DNA of 64,000 bases, from contig NZ_CP087134.1 of assembly GCF_020911925.1 (NCBI RefSeq), positions 2,852,001 through 2,916,000 on the forward strand. The letters run 5' to 3'. Source of the stretch: Flavobacterium cupriresistens. GTDB lineage: Bacteria > Bacteroidota > Bacteroidia > Flavobacteriales > Flavobacteriaceae. Of the stretch, positions 53,528 to 62,883 are shown one piece after another. The position numbers and the translations under genes were made by a program. Every line of letters starts with the position of its first letter. Position 1 is the first letter of the stretch. Under the pieces are notes generated by a model. The model made no database searches. It worked only from the letters and a program-made list of their open reading frames with translations, and was not told where the DNA came from.

Positions 53528-55036
53528 TTATCTATTAGCATTGCTTAAATTGGGGTTTAGATCAACCTGGCTTTGCGGATAGGTATAATATTTATTTTGT
53601 GGCATTTTGATTTGTGCCGTTTCTCCAACTCTGAGGTGATAGGCATTTACAAGAACGTCGAATTTATTCATTCGGATTAAATCCTGACGGCGTTTACCTT
53701 CATAGAAAAGTTCCCATCCTCTTTCTTGCAGAATAGCATCTCTCAAAGTACTTTGATTGTAATCTGCTAAAACCAATAATTTGGCATGAGATCTTCCTTT
53801 CACCTGATTGATAAGATCTATAGCTTCAATGGTCGGGCCGCTAATCTCGTTTAGTGCTTCGGCTCTGCTTAACAATACATCGGCATAACGTAAAATGTTG
53901 ACACTGTGACCGTCATAATAGGTGGTAGTTTCATCATCAGCATATTTTCTGGTCGATACATCGGGCATGTAAAATACACCCGCCGGTGGCTCTGCCCCCA
54001 AAGATGGCGCTTGTTTGTGCAGCAATTTATCTGTTCCCATAAATTCTGGAAAAAAGCATTGTTTTCTGTCATCTTCATTACCAAAGGTGTTGTAAAAATC
54101 CCAGTTTACCGTATAATACTGCCATCTGTTTTCAACAACAGGATGATCAATTGGTCCAAAATGGTTCAATAACTCCGTTCCGTTTGTATTGGCATCGCTA
54201 AGAGAAGAAAAAATGTTTTCGCTGCACCATTTGTTACTTTCTTTAAACAATCCTGAATAACTAGGATAAAGACTGTATTGACCTAAGTTCATTACTTGTT
54301 GTGTAAGCGTAGCGACTTTTTGCCAGTCGTGGGCACGCAAATACAATTTTGCTAATAAAGTTAGAGCAGCACCTTTTGTAGCGCGTCCTACATCATTACC
54401 ACCATAGATAGGATTGTCCTGATAATTTACAGGAAGTACAGCAGCAGCATCGTTGAGTTCTTTGATCAGAAAAGCATCAATTGCCTCAACAGATGTTGGC
54501 GGGGTTTGCGCTAAGTAATCCGGATTAGCTAAATCAGCTTCCGTAATTAAAATTACAGGTCCCCAGGAATCTGTCAAGTCCATATAAGCGGAAGCTCTTA
54601 GAAATCGGGCTTCGGCTATAAATTGTGTTTTATCTGAACTTGAAACTTCCTGCATTTGATTGATATAGAAAATAGCAGTATTGGCATTGGAAATCAATTT
54701 GTACATGGCGTTCCAATCTTCTGAAAGTAATCCGTTTGTTGAATTCCAGGTGCCTAATGACAACTGTCCGGGATCTCCACCATACTGGCAATGTCCTAAA
54801 TCTGTTGCAATATCTGTCAGAGCAAAATGTCGTGTTGCCCAGTACGAAAAGTTATCAGATACAGAAGGGCCTTTTAGTCTGCCATAAATCGAGTTAACAG
54901 CAGCGATGGCATCCGACTTTGTCTTATAACCATTGATATTGGTCAAATTACTATAAACCGTAGGATCAAGATCTTCATTGCACGAAAACTGTGCTCCTGC
55001 GGTAAGTAAAAGTAAAAGGATAGTATATTTTTTCAT
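53528..55036 (-). CDS. SusD/RagB-family glycan-binding lipoprotein (PUL-2)
   Basis: A 502-residue lipoprotein (lipobox FSC, Cys19). The SusD pattern is clear: KSDAIAAVNSIYGRLKGPS, FIAEARFLRASAYMDLTDSWGPV, NILRYADVLLSRAEALNEISG, LINQVKGRSHAKL and ILQERGWELFYEGKRRQDLIR. It binds oligosaccharide on the surface beside SusC2 (37 bases upstream on the same strand). It differs much from the PUL-1 SusD, so the two probably take different glycans or different parts of one. Confidence 0.95.
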   Translation of the reverse strand: MKKYTILLLLLTAGAQFSCNEDLDPTVYSNLTNINGYKTKSDAIAAVNSIYGRLKGPSVSDNFSYWATRHFALTDIATDLGHCQYGGDPGQLSLGTWNSTNGLLSEDWNAMYKLISNANTAIFYINQMQEVSSSDKTQFIAEARFLRASAYMDLTDSWGPVILITEADLANPDYLAQTPPTSVEAIDAFLIKELNDAAAVLPVNYQDNPIYGGNDVGRATKGAALTLLAKLYLRAHDWQKVATLTQQVMNLGQYSLYPSYSGLFKESNKWCSENIFSSLSDANTNGTELLNHFGPIDHPVVENRWQYYTVNWDFYNTFGNEDDRKQCFFPEFMGTDKLLHKQAPSLGAEPPAGVFYMPDVSTRKYADDETTTYYDGHSVNILRYADVLLSRAEALNEISGPTIEAIDLINQVKGRSHAKLLVLADYNQSTLRDAILQERGWELFYEGKRRQDLIRMNKFDVLVNAYHLRVGETAQIKMPQNKYYTYPQSQVDLNPNLSNANR

Positions 55037-55073
55037 TTTAATAAATTTAATGTTATTAAAAAACGACTTTAGA

Positions 55074-58000
55074 CTAATGAATGGTGATTTTAATACCTAA
55101 AATAAACGTTCTGGAAGCCGGAAAAGAGTTGAAGTCAATTCCGCCACCTAAGTTTTGTTTTGTAGTATTATCCGCAACAAAATGCCCGTTTACCTCTGGA
55201 TCATTTCCGGAGTATTTTGTAAAAGTCACTAAGTTCTGACCGATAGCATACAATCTGATATTGTCAATAAATTTGACTTGTTTTAGTGTGCTCTCCGGAA
55301 TAGTATAGCCGATCGTAACATTTTTCAAACGAAGGTAAGAGGCCTCTTCAACGAATTTTGAATTGACATAACTACCGTATTTACTTTTGTAATAACCGTC
55401 TCTTGGAATATCTGTATTTTCGTTTGTATTTGCTACCCAACGGTTTAAAGCATCTGTACTGGTAGTTGATTCTCCTACCATTGCTGTCATATTGTAGACA
55501 GAATAATCGAAAGCACCTTGAAAGAAAATATTCATATCAAAATTTCCATATTTAAAATCGTTGTTAATACCTGCAGTATAATGAGGGTTAGAATTACCCA
55601 AATAAGTTCTGTCTTTGGCTGTAATGGTTCCGTCTCCGTCTATATCCACGTATTTTGGATCTCCCGGTACAGAAAGAGGTTGCGGCGCATAGGTTTCTCC
55701 TGTTTTTATTACGCCTGCATAGCGATATCCGTAAAGTACTCCCAATTCTTTTCCAGGTTCTAATCGGGTAAATTCTTGTCCGGAAACTGTACCACTTGGG
55801 TTGGAAGTATTGTTACTGATAATATTAACATTGTCGGCCAGAGACACCACTTCCTGTTTATTGTAGGCAATATTTAGTGACGTTGTCCACATAAAAGTAT
55901 CTGTTTTAAAATTCTGACTGCTAAGCCCCAGTTCAATCCCTTTATTATCAACAACCCCTGAGTTAATTAGATAGGAACCAAAACCCCACCATCTTCCAAC
56001 AGGAACATCCAGCAAGGCATCGGTAGATCTTTTTCTGTATACATCAATAGTAGCAGTCAATTTATCGTTAAAAAATCCCATATCCAGACCTAAATTGAAT
56101 TGCGTTTGTTGTTCCCATTTTAAATCAATATTGGGTAGATTAGCTGGTTCGTTACCGCTAACAAAGTTACCCGGCGCTAATGTTACACCCCATGGATTTA
56201 ATTTAAAAAGGTATCTGTAGTCTCCTATACCGTCACTTCCGGTAACACCATAACTGGCTCTGAATTTTAGTTCAGAAAAGACGTTTTGATTCTTCATAAA
56301 AGATTCATTTGAAACTTTCCAGGCGATAGCACCGGATGGGAAGGTTCCATATTTATTGTTTGGGCCAAATCGGGAAGAACCGTCACGTCTTAAAGTAAAT
56401 GCAACTAAATATTTATCTGAAAAAGAATAATTTAGCCTTCCAAAAAAAGAAGTTAGCTTCGTTTCTGTTTTCTCCGTTTCAGGTTTTAAATAGACGGATG
56501 CGCTCGCAAGATTGTAATAGGTTAGTTCATCGCTGGGGAAACCCGTACCGGACGCTTTTATACGCTCATAAGTGTCTTTTTGGTTTGAAGTTCCGATCAT
56601 TGCAGTTATACTATGTTCTTTTATATCAAATTTATAAGTCAAATACTGATCGGTGCTCCATCTGAAATAGGTTTTGTTTTCTTCAGATCCCGAACCTTTT
56701 AATGCTGCTCCGGCTACCAATGTACGAGGAGTATATTTTCCCTGAATGTTTTCCTGCCATTCTGCACCCGCTCCAAAATGAAAGGTCAGATTCTTGATAA
56801 TTTCATAATCTGCAAACATATTCCCGTTTACCAATCGGTTAATCGTATGATCTGTAGGTTCTAATAATAGTGCTAACGCATTATCTTTTCCCTGAAACTT
56901 ATAGTATGAGCCATCGGGATTGTAAATAGGAACAGAAGGTGGTGCAGTTTGAATGGAAAATAACGGAGCTAAAATATTATCTCCAAAGTCACTGTTGTTT
57001 CCTTCGCTGGCAGCTCCATAAACATTTGTCCCTACATTTAATTTTTCGTTGAATTTTTTTTCAGCGCCTATTCTTACGGTGTATCTTTTAAAATCCGTAT
57101 TTTCTAATGCTCCGGTTTGTTTTAGATAATTTCCTGAAAGAAAAAACTTAGAGGTCTTATCGCTTCCGCTAAAAGTAATGGTTCTGTTAATTACTTCGCC
57201 GGGGCGTGTCGCTGCGTCAAACCAATTGGTATTTGTAATCGGAAAACTTACCGGGAAAACAGGCGGTCTGCCATTTTCTTTTGCAAGTGCATTCTGAATA
57301 GACGCATATTGTTGCCCGTTTAGTAAAGAAGGTTCTTTTATAATGTTTTGAAAACCATCGGAGATCTCCGCTTCAATTTGCATTTTCCCTGATTTCCCTT
57401 TTTTGGTGGTAATCATGATTACACCATTTCCGCCTCTGGAACCATAGATGGCAGTGGCAGAAGCGTCTTTAAGAACCTGAATAGTTTCAATATCATTTGG
57501 ACTAATAGAAGCACCAGTGCTGGTGATAAATCCGTCTACTACATATAGTGGAGTATTAGATGAATTAATAGAATTCCCACCTCTGATTATGATGGAAGGT
57601 GAAGTTCCCGGTGCATAACTGTTTTGTTGTACTTGTACTCCGGAAGCACGACCTTGCAAGGCCTGACCGACATTTGTTACGGTTCCGCCTAAGTTTAAAT
57701 TGTCTTTGCTAATCGAACTTATAGAACCCGTAAGATCTTTTTTCTTTTGTTTTCCGTACCCGATAACAACAACTTCATCTAATTTTTGACCGGTTTCTTT
57801 CATTACGATTTTTAGGTAACTACCTTCAATTGTTACTTCTTGGTCTTCCATACCGATATAAGACACAATAAGTTTAGTCACGTTATCTGCAATTGTAATA
57901 GTAAAAGTCCCATCAACATCGGTTTGTACACCAGTTTTGGAGCCTTTCGCGAGAACATTTGCACCTGGTAAAGGAAGTCCGTTTTGGTCCGTTACTTTTC

Positions 58001-58178
58001 CTTTTACCGTTTTTTCAAAAAACAACCCAGTATTATTTTTGTACGTCGTATGCAATAAAGAAGCAGCCGAAGCCTGAAACGTAAAAACTAATAGCGAGAG
58101 AACTGTTAATTTGACCTTTTTACCGGATAGAATGTTAATCCGAAAATCTCTAGGCTTTTTTTGGGTTAAAAATTTCAT
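55074..58178 (-). CDS. SusC/RagA-family TonB-dependent receptor (PUL-2)
   Basis: A 1034-residue outer-membrane transporter. It has a signal region to about residue 37 (FQASA), CarboxypepD_reg-like domain (about 58-135, VKGKVTDQNGLPLPGANVLAK), DEVVVIGYGKQKK near 137-149, plug (about 150-265, GRASGVQVQQNSYAPGTSPS, IIIRGG, IYGSRGGNGVIMITTKKGK) and barrel. It shares the extension and plug motifs with SusC1 but the barrel differs. It imports glycan fragments. The promoter and operator pair at 58412-58496 match those of susC1. Confidence 0.95.
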   Translation of the reverse strand: MKFLTQKKPRDFRINILSGKKVKLTVLSLLVFTFQASAASLLHTTYKNNTGLFFEKTVKGKVTDQNGLPLPGANVLAKGSKTGVQTDVDGTFTITIADNVTKLIVSYIGMEDQEVTIEGSYLKIVMKETGQKLDEVVVIGYGKQKKKDLTGSISSISKDNLNLGGTVTNVGQALQGRASGVQVQQNSYAPGTSPSIIIRGGNSINSSNTPLYVVDGFITSTGASISPNDIETIQVLKDASATAIYGSRGGNGVIMITTKKGKSGKMQIEAEISDGFQNIIKEPSLLNGQQYASIQNALAKENGRPPVFPVSFPITNTNWFDAATRPGEVINRTITFSGSDKTSKFFLSGNYLKQTGALENTDFKRYTVRIGAEKKFNEKLNVGTNVYGAASEGNNSDFGDNILAPLFSIQTAPPSVPIYNPDGSYYKFQGKDNALALLLEPTDHTINRLVNGNMFADYEIIKNLTFHFGAGAEWQENIQGKYTPRTLVAGAALKGSGSEENKTYFRWSTDQYLTYKFDIKEHSITAMIGTSNQKDTYERIKASGTGFPSDELTYYNLASASVYLKPETEKTETKLTSFFGRLNYSFSDKYLVAFTLRRDGSSRFGPNNKYGTFPSGAIAWKVSNESFMKNQNVFSELKFRASYGVTGSDGIGDYRYLFKLNPWGVTLAPGNFVSGNEPANLPNIDLKWEQQTQFNLGLDMGFFNDKLTATIDVYRKRSTDALLDVPVGRWWGFGSYLINSGVVDNKGIELGLSSQNFKTDTFMWTTSLNIAYNKQEVVSLADNVNIISNNTSNPSGTVSGQEFTRLEPGKELGVLYGYRYAGVIKTGETYAPQPLSVPGDPKYVDIDGDGTITAKDRTYLGNSNPHYTAGINNDFKYGNFDMNIFFQGAFDYSVYNMTAMVGESTTSTDALNRWVANTNENTDIPRDGYYKSKYGSYVNSKFVEEASYLRLKNVTIGYTIPESTLKQVKFIDNIRLYAIGQNLVTFTKYSGNDPEVNGHFVADNTTKQNLGGGIDFNSFPASRTFILGIKITIH

Positions 58179-58411
58179 ACTTTAATCGAGTTTGGTTAAT
58201 TAATAATCTGTTTTTAATATTTGTAGGTTTTGGATTTCTTTTCTGATTGGGAATAATATGGTATTCTTTAATCGAATCTTTTTTTTCAATAAATCACTGC
58301 TTCATTTTTCAACCTTAATGTTGGTTTACTTAATCCATTTTACTTGCTTTAAACCTTATAAAACGCTTTAAAAATTTCACCTATTAACTTAATTTTAAGA
58401 ATAGTACCTAA

Positions 58412-58442
58412 CGAAATTATAGATTATATTTTTATTAAACAA
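58412..58442 (-). promoter_or_regulatory. Predicted promoter of susC2
   Basis: On the minus strand TTG (58442-58440), 20 bases, TAATTTCG (58419-58412). The spacing is the same as in the susC1 promoter, and the spacer differs from it by only one base (TTTAATAAAAATATAATC in common). It leaves a leader of about 230 bases. Confidence 0.75.
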
Positions 58443-58457
58443 GAAAAAACACGAAAA

Positions 58458-58496
58458 ATGTGCTCGAACACATTAAATTAATGTTCTCGAACACAT
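58458..58496. promoter_or_regulatory. Operator pair B (LacI-type) upstream of susC2
   Basis: TGTGCTCGAACACA (58459-58472) and TGTTCTCGAACACA (58482-58495) start 23 bp apart. The first is identical to site A1. The pair begins 16 bases upstream of the promoter TTG, as in the susC1 copy. Confidence 0.85.
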
Positions 58497-58499
58497 AAA

Positions 58500-59037
58500 T
58501 AGTTGTAAATTGTAATTATTAACTTAAAATGATGCGATTTGTATAAAATGTTTTGATTTTAAAAAGATTTATTAGTTTGAGTATTTCTAATGCTAAATCA
58601 TTATAACTTGTTGTATAATTGGTATTTGTGTGAAAATGCTGAATATTTTATATTATGTAGTCTTGTGTTATACACGATAAAGAGGCTTATGTTTTTGCAA
58701 AAAAGGGGTTTCAAAAAAGCTTTTTTGCGTTTAAATTTCTAGTTTAGAAAACTATATTGGAATTGATATAAATAAGGGATCATTTTTGATGCTATTTTCA
58801 ATTTTTAGAAAAGTAAAAATTAACAAAAAATTAAGAATTAAGGTTTTGGAAGAATATCAAGTGGTTTTGGCAAAAAAAGAATAGAAAATTTCTAAGGAGT
58901 TTACTGGATTTTAATATTCTTTTAAAGAGATGAAGTTGAAGTGATGTGAAATGTAGAATGTGTAGTGTGAAATGTAAAGTGTAAGATAATGAAAGAGGAT
59001 GTGTTGATTTAGGGTGGTGAAGAGCCTTTGTTTTTTA
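58500..59037. other. AT-rich stretch with no recognised gene
   Basis: It contains a few short AT-rich ORFs without features, and GTGTAGTGTGAAATGTAAAGTGT microrepeat-like text near 58960-58982. I see no promoter, terminator or gene that I can support. Confidence 0.6.
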
Positions 59038-60489
59038 TTAAACCATATAAGTGTTTAAGAAAGCAGAAGTATTGCTTAAATGAACTTACATTACCCCACA
59101 ACTTCTGTCATTTCGAGCGAAGTCGAGAAATCGCACCAGAAACTCCGTACAGTTTGTCATACTGAGGAGGCGTAATCAAGCGAGAAACTCCATACAGTTT
59201 GTCATCCTGAGGAACGAAGGATCTATGTTTGCTGAATCGATACCGTTGAGCTTCACTTTACGGAATTACTTATGAAGATACTTCGTTCCTCAGTGTGACA
59301 AAATTGTGGAAAATAGAAGCGGAGCACTTAGTGTGATTTCTCATTCTTCGAAATGACAAAAAAACAGAAGTACGATGTTATTATGGTTTTAAATTTTGCG
59401 CGTAACAATATTTAAGAAAATGTAGATACTGCTAAAATGAACTTACATTACCACGCAACTTCTGTCATTTCGAAGAATGAGAAATCACACAAGAAACTCC
59501 GCACAGTTTGTCATCCTGAGGAGGCGTAATCAAGGGAGAAACTCCATACAGTTTGTCATCCTGAGGAACGAAGGATCTACGTTTGCTGAATCGATAGCGT
59601 TGAAATTTACTTTACGGAATTACTTGTGAAGACAGCTCGTTTCTCAGTGTGACAAAATTGTGGAAAATAGAAGCGGAGCACTTAGTGTGATTTCTCATTC
59701 TTCGAAATGACAAAAAAACAGAAGTACGATGTTATTATGGTTTTAAATTTTGCACGTAACAGTATTTAAGAAAATGTAGATACTGCTAAAATGAACTTAC
59801 ATTACCCCATAACTTCTGTCATCTCGAAGAATGAGAAATCACACAAGAAACTCCGCACAGTTTGTCATCCTGAGGAGGCGTAATCAAGCGAGAAACTCCA
59901 TACAGTTTGTCATCCTGAGGAACGAAGGATCTACGTTTGCTGAATCGATAGCGTTGAACTTCAGTTTATGGAAGAATTACTTGTGAAGATCCTTCGTTCC
60001 TCAGTATGACAAAATTGTGGAAAATAGAAGCGGAGCACTTAGTGCGATTTCTCATTCTTCGAAATGACAAAAAAACAGAAGTACGATGTTAATATGGTTT
60101 TAAATTTTGTGCGTAACAATATTTAAGAAAATGTAGATACTGCTAAAATGAACTTACATTACCCCACAACTTCTGTCATTTCGAGCGAAGTCGAGAAATC
60201 ACGCAAGAAACTCCGTCCAGTTTGTCATCCTGAGGAACGAAGGATCTACGTTTGCTGAATCGATAGCGTTGAGCTTCACTTTACGGAATTACTTATGAAG
60301 ATATTTCGTTCCTCAGTGTGACAAAATTGTGGAAAATAGAAGCGGAACACCTGGTGCGATTTCTCGACTTCGCTCGAAATGACAAAAAAAAGAAGTACGA
60401 TGTTAATACGGTTTTAAATTTTGCGCATAACAATATTTAAGAAAATGTAGGTATAGCTAAAATGAACTTACATTACTTATATGGTTTAA
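59038..60489. repeat. Tandem repeat island bounded by 15-bp inverted repeats
   Basis: Units of 357, 354, 357 and 314 bases begin at 59079, 59436, 59790 and 60147, each opening AATGAACTTACATTACC; a fifth start is at 60461. Each unit holds CTTCTGTCAT(T/C)TCGA, GTTTGTCATCCTGAGGA and TTCGAAATGACAAAAAAACAG segments that can fold. The island is enclosed by TTAAACCATATAAGT (59038-59052) and its exact complement ACTTATATGGTTTAA (60475-60489). The last unit lacks about 43 bases. No transposase is present. Confidence 0.85.
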
Positions 60490-60509
60490 AACTTAACATC
60501 AGGTATTTT

Positions 60510-61550
60510 TTATGAAATATAAAAACCGGCATTTTCAACATTGATAATGTCAATTGGTAGTAACACCGTTTCAGGGATTTCTTTGCTGTATAAAAAATGT
60601 TCTACTAAGGTGCTTACACCTAAATAGGCTTGTCTCTTTTGATTTTGATGAATTAAAAAATGAACCAATCCCTGATTTAAGAAGCTGACATTTTTTTCAA
60701 CTAAATCGTATCCGATTAAGGCAATTTTTTTATTCTTTTGTTCGGCGAGTATCGAAGCAATTTCGTAAGCTTTGGAAGTGGTGATAAAAATTCCTTTCAG
60801 ATTAGGATGTTCTTCTGTGAAATTTAAAAACTTACTTTCTACATTCGCATGTTTTAATTTTAAAGTGGTTAAGGAAAAGTTGGTTAGTTTTTTTTCATCA
60901 AAATAATTCCGGAAACCTTTTTCCTTTTCCTGCATGTGAACGGCATTTTTTAGACTCTCATCAATATGCACAATCGCGATATGACCGTCTTCTAAAATCA
61001 AATTCATTAAACTGGCCGCAACACGACCGCTTTTGTATAAATCCTGTCCGACAAAACTTTTAATGGTATCAGACTCCACCTGGTTGTTAAACGTATTGAC
61101 CATGATGTTTAACTCATCATATTGTTTTACAGCTTCTAAAGTTTCTTTGTGAAATAGGGGGGCTATCAAAACCGCTTCAGGTGCAATTTTGACTACCACA
61201 TCATTGGTATTGATAAATGATTTTTTGCTTTCCGGATTAAAATAATGGATAGTGATATTGACATTGTAAGCTTTGTACTCCTTTACCGCATCCTGGATTC
61301 CGTTTACGCACGGAAGCCAATAGGAATCTATTTTAGGATCAGGTAGTAAAACACAGATGCGATAAATTTTATTATTTTTTAAATTTCTCGCAATAAGGTT
61401 GGGTTCATAGTCAATTACCTTTAAGACTTCGTTTATCTTTTCAAGTGCTGCAGGAGAGACCTTTCCTCTTTTGTGTAATACACGATCAACAGTTCCTTTA
61501 GAAACTCCGGCCATGTTTGCAATATCCTTAATAGTGTATTTCTTATCCAT
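60510..61550 (-). CDS. LacI-family transcriptional regulator
   Basis: A 346-residue regulator. The N-terminal HTH (YTIKDIANMAGVSKGTVDRV, residues about 5-24, then LHKRGKVS) and hinge (about 50-60, YEPNLIARNLKNN) are LacI type. The periplasmic-binding-like effector domain (about 62-346) contains ICVLLPDPKIDSYWLPCVNGIQDA and VLIAPLFHKE. It probably binds the TGTGCTCGA-type operators upstream of susC1, susC2 and the kinase operon. The nearest pair is at 61611-61648, between this gene and the kinase operon, so autoregulation is likely. A -7 TATATTTG (minus, 61556-61563) is only 5 bases from its start. Confidence 0.92.
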   Translation of the reverse strand: MDKKYTIKDIANMAGVSKGTVDRVLHKRGKVSPAALEKINEVLKVIDYEPNLIARNLKNNKIYRICVLLPDPKIDSYWLPCVNGIQDAVKEYKAYNVNITIHYFNPESKKSFINTNDVVVKIAPEAVLIAPLFHKETLEAVKQYDELNIMVNTFNNQVESDTIKSFVGQDLYKSGRVAASLMNLILEDGHIAIVHIDESLKNAVHMQEKEKGFRNYFDEKKLTNFSLTTLKLKHANVESKFLNFTEEHPNLKGIFITTSKAYEIASILAEQKNKKIALIGYDLVEKNVSFLNQGLVHFLIHQNQKRQAYLGVSTLVEHFLYSKEIPETVLLPIDIINVENAGFYIS

Positions 61551-61555
61551 ATTAG

Positions 61556-61563
61556 CAAATATA
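61556..61563 (-). promoter_or_regulatory. -7 element of the lacI gene
   Basis: TATATTTG on the minus strand fits TAnnTTTG and is 5 bases before the ATG. No TTG at the right distance upstream. The operator pair begins 48 bases further upstream. Confidence 0.45.
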
Positions 61564-61610
61564 TAAATTTGATTTAATTATTTGAGTATATAGTTTAAGG
61601 AAATATTAAA

Positions 61611-61648
61611 ATGTGCTCGAGAACATTTTTAAGTGTGTTCGAGCACAT
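61611..61648. promoter_or_regulatory. Operator pair C (LacI-type) between lacI and the sugar kinase operon
   Basis: TGTGCTCGAGAACA (61612-61625) and TGTGTTCGAGCACA (61634-61647) start 22 bp apart. They are the exact reverse complements of the second and first sites of pair A, i.e. the same arrangement read in the direction of the kinase operon. The distance to the TTG is 15 bases. Confidence 0.88.
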
Positions 61649-61662
61649 TTTTTTGTTTTTTC

Positions 61663-61693
61663 TTGTTTTATCAAAAAATAATCTATAGTTTCG
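61663..61693 (+). promoter_or_regulatory. Predicted promoter of the sugar kinase operon
   Basis: TTG (61663-61665), 20 bases, TAGTTTCG (61686-61693). It is the third copy of the TTG-N20-TA(G/A)TTTCG module. The transcript would begin near 61700, leaving about 83 bases of leader. Confidence 0.75.
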
Positions 61694-61782
61694 TAGAATC
61701 AAAACCCGAAATCAGAGCCGAATTTATAATCAAGTAATACTGTATTTTTTTGAAATTCAGTATTTTAATATCATATATGTAA

Positions 61783-62874
61783 GTGAAAAGAATCATATCA
61801 TCAGCACCAGGAAGAACATGTCTTTTTGGAGACCATCAGGATTATTTAGGATTACCTGTTATAGCCTGCGCCATCAATAGAAAAATTAGCCTAACGGCAG
61901 AACAAAACGGTAGAGAAACATTTGTTCTTAATATGGTTGATATTGACGAAGTTAGAGTGATTGCTATAGATGCCGCTTTTACGACGTTGGAACCACGTGA
62001 TTATTTTGCTTCCTCGCTGCGGGTCTTGCGCAGATACGGCTGTATACCAACAGTTGGTTACGATATCACGATAACAGGAGATATTCCGATCAATTCGGGA
62101 ACGTCAAGTTCATCGGCTTTGTTGATGGCTTGGATTCGTTTTTTAATTGCAGCTTTCGGAGTTGATGATGAGGTTACTCCTGAGTTTATCTCAAAAATCG
62201 GATACGAATCAGAAGTATTGGAGCACAGAGAGCCGGGTGGAATGATGGATCATTTTAGCATTGGTGTTGGCAATATAGTGTATATCAATACAAAAGATCC
62301 TTTTTCTTATAAAGTTATCGGGGCTGAATTAAAAGGTCTGATTACCGGAGTTTCCGGGGTTCCAAAAGAGACCATCGGTTTGTTAGGGGACTTAAAAGGG
62401 AATGCTTTAATGGCTATTGATGTGGTAAAGCAAAATTTTCCCGATTTTGATTTATATACTGCTGAAATTGAAGATATAGACCGATACAGAAATTGTCTTC
62501 CCGATCGGTTAATTCCGTTTTTTGAAGCGGCGATTAAAAATTATCACTATACCAAAGAAGCCTTAAAAGAGTTCGAAAAACCCGTTTTGGATCTTAAAAA
62601 AATAGGCTCTTTAATGAATGATCATCATGCCGTTTTGCGTGATTTATTGAAAATTACTGTTCCAAGAATTGACGACATGGTAAATGCAGCTTTGAAAGCG
62701 GGTGCATACGGAGCCAAAATCGTTGGTTCAGGCGGTGGCGGAAGTATTGTAGTTATTGCCGATCCTAAAGTGGAAAATCTGGTTATAGAGGCCATTTTAA
62801 AAGCCGGAGCAGAGGAGGCTTACGCTGTAAATGTAGATGCTGGCGTAAGAATTTTAGAAAATATTGAAATTTAA
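61783..62874 (+). CDS. GHMP-family sugar kinase (galactokinase-like)
   Basis: A 363-residue cytoplasmic kinase. The first motif APGRTCLFGDHQDYLGLPVIA (residues about 8-28) corresponds to the sugar-binding PGR...GEH.DY. Motif 2, GTSSSSA (residues 105-111), is the ATP-phosphate loop. Motif 3 is IVGSGGGGSIVVIA near 309-322. The GTG at 61783 is the first possible start, because TAA lies directly ahead. The GDHQDY variant and the partner nucleotidyltransferase fit a kinase making a sugar-1-phosphate for UDP-sugar synthesis; GalNAc, galactose or another hexose are possible substrates. Confidence 0.85.
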   Translation: MKRIISSAPGRTCLFGDHQDYLGLPVIACAINRKISLTAEQNGRETFVLNMVDIDEVRVIAIDAAFTTLEPRDYFASSLRVLRRYGCIPTVGYDITITGDIPINSGTSSSSALLMAWIRFLIAAFGVDDEVTPEFISKIGYESEVLEHREPGGMMDHFSIGVGNIVYINTKDPFSYKVIGAELKGLITGVSGVPKETIGLLGDLKGNALMAIDVVKQNFPDFDLYTAEIEDIDRYRNCLPDRLIPFFEAAIKNYHYTKEALKEFEKPVLDLKKIGSLMNDHHAVLRDLLKITVPRIDDMVNAALKAGAYGAKIVGSGGGGSIVVIADPKVENLVIEAILKAGAEEAYAVNVDAGVRILENIEI

Positions 62875-62883
62875 AAAAATAAG

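Noticed and set aside
36707..58178. PUL-1 and PUL-2 SusC/SusD as a recent duplication
   Set aside because: The proteins differ across their barrels and SusD chains; only the promoter/operator region and the usual plug motifs are closely alike.
59079..60461. CRISPR array
   Set aside because: Units are about 355 bp, nearly identical through their whole length, with no short repeat/unique spacer alternation and no cas genes.
59038..60489. Insertion sequence
   Set aside because: The inverted ends look like those of an IS, but there is no transposase ORF within; it is treated as a non-autonomous repeat.
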